Assembly: GCA_031383555.1 (NCBI GenBank)
Contig: JANMZR010000387.1
Location: 1 to 25,155, forward strand
Direction: 5' to 3'
DNA: 25,155 nucleotides
Source of the DNA: JANMZR01 sp031383555
Lineage (GTDB): Bacteria; Bacteroidota; Bacteroidia; Cytophagales; Spirosomataceae
Both the position numbers and the translations under genes were made by a program. Position 1 is the first letter of the stretch. Each line of letters opens with the position of its first letter. A model generated the notes under the pieces. The model was not told the origin of the DNA and ran no database searches. It worked only from the letters and a program-made list of their open reading frames with translations. Below are positions 7,865-15,161 of this stretch, in pieces.

Positions 7865-9151
7865 ATGTCACAAAATATCAATCGTCGAAATTTTATCAGA
7901 AATACATCATTGGCCGCATTAGGCATGAGTATTTTACCGAATACTTTTGCTCGAAAAGTTGCCCCTTCCGACAAGCTACGTGTGGCACATATTGGGCTTG
8001 GTGGAATGGGCAATAGCCATATGAATTGGTTTGCAAGACTACCCGAAGTAGATGTAGTGGCTTTAGCCGATCTTGATTCAGATCATTTGAGCAGTACTTT
8101 GGCAAGTTTACAAAAAATACAACCAGATACAAAAGCTAAAACTTACGCCGATTTCCGACATATTTTAGAGCGAAACGATGTGGACGCCATCACTTGTGCC
8201 ACGCCCGATCACTGGCATGCACAGGTTGCGATACTGGCTTTTCAGGCTGGAAAGGACGTTTACGGTGAAAAGCCCCTCTCTTATTCAGTAAAAGAAGGCC
8301 AAATGATGCTAGCCGCCCAGAAAAAATATGGTAAAATATTTCAACTCGGCACACAAATTCATGCGGGCGACAATTATCATCGTGTGCAGGAAATTATTCA
8401 AGCAGGAGCAATCGGTAAAGTGCATACAGTTCGATTGTGGAAAACGGGTTTTCCGCCAGTTTTAGGGCCGAGTAATTATCAAAAACCACCCGAAACGCTC
8501 AATTACGATATGTGGCTTGGGCCAGCACCCTACCATGAGTACTCGCCTGAGCGTGTCCATTTCAATTATCGGTATTTCATGGATTATTCAGGAGGTGTTT
8601 TTCAAGATTTTTGGTGCCATATTGCCGATGTGGTTTGGATGAGTATTGCTCCAAAAAAGTTAAAGAAAATCTCAGCTAAAGGCCAATTGGGCGAAGGCGT
8701 TGGCGACACACCAAAGGAAATAAATATCGATTATGAATTTGAAAATTTGAAAATCCACTGGACTTCAACTCCACCAAATGTACCCGGTGCCGCTGAAAGG
8801 GGCATTGGGGCTTACTTTGAAGGCGATAAAGGAACGTTAATTTGCGATTATTCAACTCGTGAAATAACCATCAACGGAATAATTATGAACGATATTGAAA
8901 TGGTGCCTAAAACAATTATACGTTCACCGGGCCACCAACAAAACTTTGTGGATGCTGTGAAAAGCCGAACACAACCAGAGTCAAACTTGGAATATGCCCG
9001 TAAAATGACCATGCCTATGCATTTGGGCCTAATTTCTTGGCGATTGGGTAGAGAATTGAAATGGAATCATAAAAAGGAGAAATTCAAAGGTGATGCCGAA
9101 GCAAATGCATTGTTATTCAGGGAATATCGAAAGCCTTGGAATTTGGTTTGA
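7865..9151 (+). CDS. Gfo/Idh/MocA family oxidoreductase with Tat signal
   Basis: A 428-aa NAD(P)-dependent oxidoreductase of the glucose-fructose oxidoreductase/inositol dehydrogenase family. The N-terminus NRRNFIRNTSLAALGMS is a twin-arginine signal (RRNFI), so it is probably exported folded with its cofactor. The Rossmann fold begins at about 37 with RVAHIGLGGMGNSH, and the family's central EKP motif appears as GEKPLSYSV. A C-terminal beta-sheet domain carries the substrate site (SGGVFQDFWCHIADVVW). Bacteroidota carry many such Tat-exported paralogues acting on sugars or glycans; the substrate here cannot be deduced. The next gene starts 12 bp downstream, so the two are probably co-transcribed. 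The ATG at 7865 is supported by the Tat motif immediately after it. Confidence 0.95.
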   Translation: MSQNINRRNFIRNTSLAALGMSILPNTFARKVAPSDKLRVAHIGLGGMGNSHMNWFARLPEVDVVALADLDSDHLSSTLASLQKIQPDTKAKTYADFRHILERNDVDAITCATPDHWHAQVAILAFQAGKDVYGEKPLSYSVKEGQMMLAAQKKYGKIFQLGTQIHAGDNYHRVQEIIQAGAIGKVHTVRLWKTGFPPVLGPSNYQKPPETLNYDMWLGPAPYHEYSPERVHFNYRYFMDYSGGVFQDFWCHIADVVWMSIAPKKLKKISAKGQLGEGVGDTPKEINIDYEFENLKIHWTSTPPNVPGAAERGIGAYFEGDKGTLICDYSTREITINGIIMNDIEMVPKTIIRSPGHQQNFVDAVKSRTQPESNLEYARKMTMPMHLGLISWRLGRELKWNHKKEKFKGDAEANALLFREYRKPWNLV

Positions 9152-9163
9152 TTTTTCTAAATT

Positions 9164-10399
9164 ATGAATAATTCATGGTCATCATCTAAAAAAATATTAT
9201 TCAGGTTTTGTTTTGTGTTTTTTATTCTGATTATTTTAATACAAAATAACGGGGCATATCCTTTTTGGTATTATATATGGATGATTCCTGAGCAAATATT
9301 TGCAAAACTTGTCCCCTGGCTAGGTAAGGAAGTATTGGGTATTAAATATATTATTGGCACCGAACCTTCCGGTAGCGGCGATACTACTTATGATTGGCTG
9401 AAACTTTTGTTCATTTTAATTTTAGCAAGTTTTGGTTCCTTTTTTTGGGGTATTTTTTCAAAACCTACCAAAAATTATGATAAACTTTACTATTATTTAA
9501 CACTAGCTGTAAGATATTATATTGGCTTTATGCTTATCAGTTATGGGCTTGTCAAGGTTTTTAAATTACAATTTCCAGCACCAAACTTATACCGTCTTTC
9601 TCAAGAATATGGCGATTCGTCGCCAATGGGTCTTGCTTGGACATTTTTAGGTTTTTCAAAAGGCTACAATCTTTTTATGGGCATTGCTGAGATTTGCTCA
9701 ATATTTCTGCTTTTCAGAAGAACTTTAGCTATTGGTAGCATTATCACTTTAATGACTACCATGAACGTTATGATGATAAATTATTTTTATGACGTACCAG
9801 TAAAGCAAATATCAACCATACTCGTAGTTTTTACTATTTTCCTTTTAGCCTATAATTTTGAAGAGTTATTTAATCTGTTCGTTCGTAATCAAACTACTCA
9901 ACTTTCGATAATTAAACAGCCAATTTTTACCAAAAATGTAAAATTGTTTTTTAATGTTTCAAAATATATACTATTATTCTTTGCATTTTTTTTTGTAGCT
10001 TTTGAATTATCCAAAGAGGAAAAAAAAGATGGCGATGATGCTCCAAAAAGCAAAATAGTAGGGAAATACTCGGTAAAAAATTTAAACCAAATTAAGCCAG
10101 ACGACTTAAAAACTATTTTTATTAGTAACGAATATTCAGCTTGGGCAAGGTTTGCGAATGGTAAAAATGAAAGGTTCAGTTTAAATTATGACAATTTAAA
10201 AAATACAATTATTTTCAACAATAGAACAGATTCAACAGATAAATTTACCTTCAAATATTTCAAGAAAAATAAAAAATTAGCTGGAAAATTTAGGAATGAT
10301 ACCTTCGAAATTGTTTTGGAAAAAGAAAATATTACCAAAAAATATTTACTTGAAACAAGAGGCTTTCATTGGGTAAATGAGACTCCATTTAATAGGTAA
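9164..10399 (+). CDS. DoxX-like multi-pass membrane protein with soluble C-terminal domain
   Basis: A 411-aa integral membrane protein. Hydrophobic segments lie at about 10-28, 82-98, 108-130, 165-182, 188-208, 215-232 and 265-285. A hydrophilic C-terminal domain of about 120 residues (from about 290, after EEKKDGDDAPKSK) follows. The layout and the stretches LVPWLGKEVLG, SGSGDTTYDW and RYYIGFMLISYGLVKVFKLQFP resemble Bacteroidota membrane proteins usually annotated as DoxX-like; no catalytic motif is visible and the function is unknown. It lies 12 bp after the Gfo/Idh/MocA gene, suggesting an operon, and converges on dctA with 17 bp between the stop codons. No terminator is obvious in that gap. 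Confidence 0.85.
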   Translation: MNNSWSSSKKILFRFCFVFFILIILIQNNGAYPFWYYIWMIPEQIFAKLVPWLGKEVLGIKYIIGTEPSGSGDTTYDWLKLLFILILASFGSFFWGIFSKPTKNYDKLYYYLTLAVRYYIGFMLISYGLVKVFKLQFPAPNLYRLSQEYGDSSPMGLAWTFLGFSKGYNLFMGIAEICSIFLLFRRTLAIGSIITLMTTMNVMMINYFYDVPVKQISTILVVFTIFLLAYNFEELFNLFVRNQTTQLSIIKQPIFTKNVKLFFNVSKYILLFFAFFFVAFELSKEEKKDGDDAPKSKIVGKYSVKNLNQIKPDDLKTIFISNEYSAWARFANGKNERFSLNYDNLKNTIIFNNRTDSTDKFTFKYFKKNKKLAGKFRNDTFEIVLEKENITKKYLLETRGFHWVNETPFNR

Positions 10400-10416
10400 A
10401 AGTTCATTTGCCATGC

Positions 10417-11733
10417 TTAACCTTTAAAATCCAAATTATCCTTCACAATATCCTCATAATCAGCCACATGCCCGAATGCATGATTCATTTTTCTGCGATC
10501 AAATTCTTTTTCATTATTTGAAATCCAAATAGTAGCAACTCCATTACCAATAAAATTGGTAATAGCACGAGCTTCGGACATGAATCTATCGACGCCCAAA
10601 AGCATGGCCAATCCTTCCACAGGAATAACTTTAATGGCTGTTAAGGTGGAAGCAAGTACAATAAATCCACTACCAGTAACCCCGGCTGCTCCTTTCGAGG
10701 TAACCATTAATATTCCTATAATTGTGAAAATTTGTGATAAAGTCAAATGAACATTGAACACTTGAGCTAAAAATATTATTGCCATGGAAAGGTAAATAGT
10801 AGTGCCATCCAAATTGAAAGAATAGCCTGCAGGAACCACCAAACCCACCACAGATTTTGAGCATCCCATTCGTTCCAATTTTTCCATTAATGAAGGTAAA
10901 CCTGCCTCAGATGATGAGGTGCCGAGTACAATTAGAAGCTCTTCTCTAATATATTTCAGAAATTTGAAAATACTAATTTTATAATATTTCAATATAAAAT
11001 ATAGAACCACAAAAACAAATAAAGCCATTGTTGTATATACAGTTAGCATCAATTTCGCCAAAGGCAGAAGCGTTTTTATACCATATTTAGCTATTGTAAA
11101 AGCCATGCCCCCAAAAGCTCCAATAGGTGCTAAAAGCATCACCTTATGTAAGGCCCAAAATATTTTTTTAGAAATTGGGTTTAAAAAAACAACCACTTTT
11201 TCTCGAATAGGTAACTGACTTACTATTACACCAAATAATATGGTGAATACTAATATTTGTAAGGTTATATTGTCCCAAAAGAATTTCACCCAGCTAAAAT
11301 CTGCCGCCTTTTCCGTGTATTTTGATATATCGCCTCCTTTTAGTGCATCTGTAATTACACCATAACCAGGTTGAATTATATAAGCCACAAAAATTCCAAT
11401 TATTAAAGCCAAAGTGGTTACAATTTCAAAATAGATCAAAGCTTTGGCACCTACTTTACCCACTTTTTTCAAATCGCCCATTGAAATAATGCCCAACGTA
11501 ATAGTAAGAAAAATTATTGGGTTAATAAATAACTTAACAATGCTTATAAAAAAACTGCTTAAAAGCTCTGAAAATGAGGTTTTTAGTTCAAACTCTGAAA
11601 GCACTAAATTGATTTTTACACCTTTTTCAAGTATAGGCCTAAGAGCGAAATTGGGATTAAAATGTCCTAATAAAACGCCAAGAATAATGGAGGTTAGTAC
11701 CCAGAAAGTTAGATTACGGAATATTTTTTGCAT
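10417..11733 (-). CDS. dctA: Dicarboxylate/cation symporter, DctA type (DAACS family)
   Basis: Inner-membrane secondary transporter of 438 aa expected to import C4-dicarboxylates such as succinate, fumarate and malate with protons or sodium. It has the family's hairpin and binding motifs: GTSSSEAGLPSLMEKLERMG at about 271-290, GYSFNLDGTTIYL at about 303-315, TSKGAAGVTGSGFIVLAST at about 345-363, and DRFMSEARAITNFIGNGVAT at about 382-401. The last three resemble DctA more closely than the glutamate carriers GltP/GltT, though a glutamate or aspartate substrate is not excluded. An apparent extra segment of about 20 residues (38-58) lies in the loop between the first two membrane helices. It follows crtW by 66 bp on the same strand and may share its transcript. 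Confidence 0.88.
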   Translation of the reverse strand: MQKIFRNLTFWVLTSIILGVLLGHFNPNFALRPILEKGVKINLVLSEFELKTSFSELLSSFFISIVKLFINPIIFLTITLGIISMGDLKKVGKVGAKALIYFEIVTTLALIIGIFVAYIIQPGYGVITDALKGGDISKYTEKAADFSWVKFFWDNITLQILVFTILFGVIVSQLPIREKVVVFLNPISKKIFWALHKVMLLAPIGAFGGMAFTIAKYGIKTLLPLAKLMLTVYTTMALFVFVVLYFILKYYKISIFKFLKYIREELLIVLGTSSSEAGLPSLMEKLERMGCSKSVVGLVVPAGYSFNLDGTTIYLSMAIIFLAQVFNVHLTLSQIFTIIGILMVTSKGAAGVTGSGFIVLASTLTAIKVIPVEGLAMLLGVDRFMSEARAITNFIGNGVATIWISNNEKEFDRRKMNHAFGHVADYEDIVKDNLDFKG

Positions 11734-11799
11734 TATTAATTTTACTATTTTAATGCAATTTACCTGTATTTAAATACAAAAACCAGAAAGACTATTGGT

Positions 11800-12504
11800 T
11801 TAGCTTTTATTTATCTCATTGGCTTCACGAGCTTTTGCCAGTTTCCACCAAGGTAAATAAGGCTGTGCATGGTGTTCATGATGGTAGCCAAAAAAATAGC
11901 AACTTATAAATGCAAAAAAATGATTTAATTTCTGGCTTTTTGCCTTATAAATATCGTTAGGTTTGTGCTCACCTTTATGAGGTATGTAAGTGCCAAAATA
12001 AAACAACTGAAAAGTACTCAATATTGCAGGAAGCATCCAAAATATTATTAGGTTTTCCATAGGGAATACTAGTTTCAAAAGATTGTAACTAATAGCCATA
12101 CATAGTATTTGCCAAATAGTAACATACTCTAGAACAAACTTCAAATACCAAGCAAAAAACCCGCCTTTATGATAATCGGGATCAGCCTCACTCACTACAA
12201 ATTCATGGTGGTGATGGTGCTTTTTTTCTAGTTTTGGATAATAATTAAAGGCAAATAACGTGGCGCAAAAAAAGCCAATTATATAGTTAAGTTGCTTATT
12301 TCCAGCTATTACCACGCCATGAATTGCATCATGAGCAGTGATAAACAAGCCTGTATAAAGGTGGGTTTGAATTAAAATGAATAGAATAATTATTGGATTA
12401 AAACCTGTGATTTTGTAGTGCAGAAAATAGGATAAACAAAAAAACCAGCAAAAAATAATTATACTTCCAATGACAAGCCCCTGATATTTATTTTTGAAAA
12501 CCAT
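11800..12504 (-). CDS. crtW: CrtW-type beta-carotene ketolase (membrane fatty-acid-hydroxylase superfamily)
   Basis: A 234-aa integral membrane di-iron enzyme. The histidine clusters match the CrtW layout: HDAIHG (His58/His62), HHHHH at 96-100 followed by PDYHKGGFFAWYLKFVLEY, FYFGTYIPHK at about 168-177, and FGYHHEHHAQPYLPWWKLA at about 205-223. CrtW adds 4-keto groups to beta-carotene-type rings, giving ketocarotenoids such as canthaxanthin or astaxanthin. The short length and the FGTYIPH and YLPWW motifs favour CrtW over an ordinary fatty acid desaturase, but substrate is not proven by sequence. No other carotenoid gene is nearby. It is divergent from the 184-aa gene, with 156 bp between them, and upstream of dctA. 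Confidence 0.82.
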   Translation of the reverse strand: MVFKNKYQGLVIGSIIIFCWFFCLSYFLHYKITGFNPIIILFILIQTHLYTGLFITAHDAIHGVVIAGNKQLNYIIGFFCATLFAFNYYPKLEKKHHHHHEFVVSEADPDYHKGGFFAWYLKFVLEYVTIWQILCMAISYNLLKLVFPMENLIIFWMLPAILSTFQLFYFGTYIPHKGEHKPNDIYKAKSQKLNHFFAFISCYFFGYHHEHHAQPYLPWWKLAKAREANEINKS

Positions 12505-12621
12505 ACCTTAAAAACCAATAAAAATCTTTTTTGTTAATAAAATTACAGAATTTCAAAATCAAATAAATATAATTAACCAAATTAAAAAGAATTATCTAAA
12601 GCTCATTACTTTTATAATTGT

Positions 12622-12629
12622 TAAATTTG
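12622..12629 (+). promoter_or_regulatory. Candidate -7 element for the 184-aa gene and pafA
   Basis: TAAATTTG matches the Bacteroidota TAnnTTTG consensus, and its sequence context (TTAAATTTGT) is identical to the one before pheT. It lies about 30 bp before the ATG of the 184-aa gene. No good TTG -33 box is seen. Confidence 0.4.
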
Positions 12630-12660
12630 TCATTGAATAGTTAACAAATCTAATGAATTT

Positions 12661-13215
12661 ATGGCTGCAATTAGTGCCGAATTAAAAGGAGAGATATTGG
12701 CCTTAGCAATAAAAGAAAAAGATAAACTTTTGCTAAGATTGGTGGCAAAAAATGATATTTTAGTCGATCAGCTTCAATTTCAGTTAGTTGAGGAAGGCCT
12801 AACCACCGAAATAAGAAGGCAGGAAGTGCAATTTGAATTGGATAATATTTATAAAAAGAAACTCTTTTCAACTTCACAATTATACCTTGAATTACGTTCA
12901 ACTAGTGCATTAATTACCAGACATGTAAAAGTTACAAAAGATAAGTATGGCGAAGTAGAGCTTCTTTTGAATTTACTTTATGACCCATTTGATATGAAGC
13001 CACATCTGTTTTCGGATTTGAACAGATCCAATGATAAAATATCATATTATATTGCTAAAAGAATTGTCGTTTTGATTAAAAAATTTGAAGCTTTAGAAGA
13101 AGAATTTAAACTAGATTTTTTAAATAAATTGAATAAATTATTAGAAAAAGTACATCAAAACTCAACAGGGGGTTATGCATTCTCATTAAAAATACGGAAA
13201 GAAATAGAAATTTAA
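12661..13215 (+). CDS. Conserved-looking protein of unknown function, 184 aa
   Basis: Not recognised. The product is soluble, largely helical and charged, with no signal peptide, membrane segment or cysteine, so it is probably cytoplasmic. The first 60 residues (KGEILALAIKEKDKLLLRLV, then QLQFQLVEEG) suggest a helical bundle. The middle contains KVTKDKYGEVELLLNLLYDP, and residues about 120-175 look like a long helical pair (IVVLIKKFEALEEEFKLDFL). It starts with ATG at 12661, has its own candidate promoter, and ends 12 bp before pafA, so the two are probably co-transcribed. Base composition matches the neighbours. The coding status is supported by the length of the open frame and the tight operon spacing. 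Confidence 0.85.
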   Translation: MAAISAELKGEILALAIKEKDKLLLRLVAKNDILVDQLQFQLVEEGLTTEIRRQEVQFELDNIYKKKLFSTSQLYLELRSTSALITRHVKVTKDKYGEVELLLNLLYDPFDMKPHLFSDLNRSNDKISYYIAKRIVVLIKKFEALEEEFKLDFLNKLNKLLEKVHQNSTGGYAFSLKIRKEIEI

Positions 13216-13227
13216 AATCAAATAATT

Positions 13228-14859
13228 ATGCGCAAATTATTCATTATTAGCTTTTTAGCAATTACAAATATTGCTTTTTCTCAAAATAAATCAGATCATG
13301 TATCGGCTATAAAGTCTCCAAAATTAGTTGTGGGCATAGTGGTGGACCAAATGCGATACGATTTTCTTTATCGTTATGAAAGCAAATATGGAAAAGGCGG
13401 CTTTAAGCGTTTGATGAATGAAGGCTTCAATTGTAAAAATTTACATTATAATTATGGGCCAACGGTTACTGCAGCTGGCCATTCGTCTATTTTTACCGGT
13501 TCTGTACCTAATATTACAGGAATAGTTGGCAATGACTGGTACGACCAAAAATTAAATAAAAATATGTATTGCACGGAAGATAGTACAGTTAAAACCGTTG
13601 GTTCAACTTCTGCAGCAGGAAAAATGTCACCCAAAAATATGCTTGTTTCCACAGTAACTGATCAGCTTAGAATAGCCAATAGCTTTAAATCAAAAACAAT
13701 TGGAGTCGCCATGAAAGACCGTGGGTCAATATTACCAGCAGGCCATACCGCAAATGCTGCTTATTGGTTTGATAGTTTTGATGGCTCGTGGATAACCAGT
13801 TCATTTTATATGAATGAGCTACCAAAATGGGTGCAAGATTTCAATGCCAAAAAATCGGCCAATAAATATCTGAATACCCTTTGGAGCACCTTATTACCAA
13901 TTGAGACTTATACAGAAAGTACCGCAGATGATATGCCTTTCGAATCTAGATTTTCTGGTGAAACAAAACCCGTTTTTCCACATGAATTTTTAGCAACAAA
14001 TGCTAATATTTATGAGCTACTGAAGTCTACACCATTTGGAAATACGCTAACTAAAGATTTTGCATTGGCTGCTTTTAAAAATGAAAACCTAGGTGGAGGC
14101 AATTATACCGATTTTCTTACAATTAGTTTTTCATCGCCCGATTATGTAGGCCACGCCTATGGGCCCAATTCAATTGAGGTGGAGGATGTTTACCTCAGAT
14201 TGGATAAAGATATTGAAGAAATCCTGAATGCATTGGACGCAAAATTGGGTAAAAATAATTATTTGGTATTTCTGTCAGCCGACCATGGTGTGGCCGATGT
14301 GCCAGGTTTTTGGAGGCAAAATAAATTACCTGCTGGCGTATTAAACTATACAGTAGCTATGAATTTGGCTAATCAGGCAGTAAAAGATAAGTTTGGAATT
14401 GAAAAAATAATTGAGGCCGAAGATAATGGTCAATTTTATTTGGATGATCAAATTATTTTAGAAAAAAATTTAGATGTTAACCAAATTTATAAAACTATTA
14501 AAAGTAGTTTAATGTTAATCGATGCCGTTTCCGATGTAATTAATCTGCACGATATGCCTTCCACAAATTTGCCAGCATCTTTAAAATTAAAAATTGTGAA
14601 TGGATTAAATGAAAAAAGAAGTGGAGATATTATGGTTTTACTCAAGCCGATGTATTTTACTGGACGTACAACGGGCACAACACATAGTTCTATTTATAAT
14701 TATGATACGCATGTACCTGCTTTATTTTTTGGTTGGAATGTACCAAAAGGAGAATCATCAGCACCTTATACCATATCAGATATCGCACCAACAGTTTCTA
14801 ATCTTTTAAATATTTTAGAGCCCAGCGGAAATATTGGTAATCCAATTATATTCAAATAA
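13228..14859 (+). CDS. pafA: PafA-type alkaline phosphatase
   Basis: Periplasmic zinc phosphomonoesterase of the alkaline phosphatase superfamily, 543 aa with a signal peptide (MRKLFIISFLAITNIAFSQ, cleaved near 19). Key residues line up with the Elizabethkingia enzyme: nucleophile Thr79 in GPTVTAAGHSS, Asn102 in GNDWYD, Lys163 and Arg165 in MKDRG. Metal ligands are also visible: Asp40 in VVDQMRYD, the DYVGHAYGP pair, SADHG, and the His of GTTHSSIYNYD. The Thr nucleophile with the Asn/Lys/Arg set marks the broad-specificity, phosphate-insensitive PafA class that releases phosphate from organic phosphomonoesters even when phosphate is plentiful. It is 12 bp after the 184-aa gene. No Pho-box-like operator was recognised. 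Confidence 0.95.
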   Translation: MRKLFIISFLAITNIAFSQNKSDHVSAIKSPKLVVGIVVDQMRYDFLYRYESKYGKGGFKRLMNEGFNCKNLHYNYGPTVTAAGHSSIFTGSVPNITGIVGNDWYDQKLNKNMYCTEDSTVKTVGSTSAAGKMSPKNMLVSTVTDQLRIANSFKSKTIGVAMKDRGSILPAGHTANAAYWFDSFDGSWITSSFYMNELPKWVQDFNAKKSANKYLNTLWSTLLPIETYTESTADDMPFESRFSGETKPVFPHEFLATNANIYELLKSTPFGNTLTKDFALAAFKNENLGGGNYTDFLTISFSSPDYVGHAYGPNSIEVEDVYLRLDKDIEEILNALDAKLGKNNYLVFLSADHGVADVPGFWRQNKLPAGVLNYTVAMNLANQAVKDKFGIEKIIEAEDNGQFYLDDQIILEKNLDVNQIYKTIKSSLMLIDAVSDVINLHDMPSTNLPASLKLKIVNGLNEKRSGDIMVLLKPMYFTGRTTGTTHSSIYNYDTHVPALFFGWNVPKGESSAPYTISDIAPTVSNLLNILEPSGNIGNPIIFK

Positions 14860-14879
14860 CCATTTAATAATCAATGCCT

Positions 14880-14965
14880 TTTAGTTAAGCGAAAATGTGT
14901 GGTTGAATGGGACACCAACCTTGGAGGCGCCCGAGATCGGTGTGCACACCGACCTCTTAACTAAA
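14880..14965. other. GC-rich multi-hairpin element bounded by a 10-bp perfect inverted repeat
   Basis: The outer arms TTTAGTTAAG (14880-14889) and CTTAACTAAA (14956-14965) are perfect inverted repeats. Inside are a hairpin GGTTG/CAACC (14901-14905/14916-14920) and a strong 10-bp stem with one mismatch (14933-14942/14947-14956, loop TGCA) containing the palindrome CGGTGTGCACACCG. GC content is clearly above the flanks. It lies 20 bp past pafA and has no T-run, so it is not a standard terminator. It matches no RNA family or integron attC that could be recognised (the GTT/AAC box order is inverted relative to attC). It could be a structured RNA, a palindromic repeat unit or a small mobile relic. 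Confidence 0.6.
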
Positions 14966-15031
14966 CTACATTGATTCACTAATTATCTTTTGATTTTCTG
15001 TTTTTAATTTTTATTTATAGAACAAAACCAA

Positions 15032-15039
15032 TATTTTTG
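15032..15039 (+). promoter_or_regulatory. Candidate -7 element for ugd
   Basis: TATTTTTG fits TAnnTTTG and would start a transcript near 15045, giving a leader of about 115 nt before the ugd ATG at 15162. The -33 box is not evident. If correct, the hairpin element at 14880-14965 lies upstream of the ugd transcript. The rest of 14966-15161 is AT-rich with no other feature seen. Confidence 0.3.
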
Positions 15040-15161
15040 CAGTATAATTAGTGATTTTATATAATTATATTAATTTTCTTGGAAAAAAATTAAGAAAATA
15101 TTTTAAATTTTCTTCATTAAAAAAATCAAAAAAGTTTGAACAAATAGTATACATTTTTTTT

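Noticed and set aside
14880..14965. Possible integron attC site, because GTTAAGC and CTTAAC boxes flank hairpins
   Set aside because: In attC the AAC box precedes the GTT box on the same strand; here the order is reversed on both strands, and no integrase or cassette array is nearby.
14901..14965. Possible tRNA-like fold
   Set aside because: No 7-bp acceptor stem, no anticodon arm and no GTTCRA T-loop can be arranged.
15051..15161. N-terminal extension of ugd from the GTG at 15051
   Set aside because: The added 37 residues are Lys/Phe-rich and unlike the family; the ATG at 15162 gives the canonical Rossmann start.
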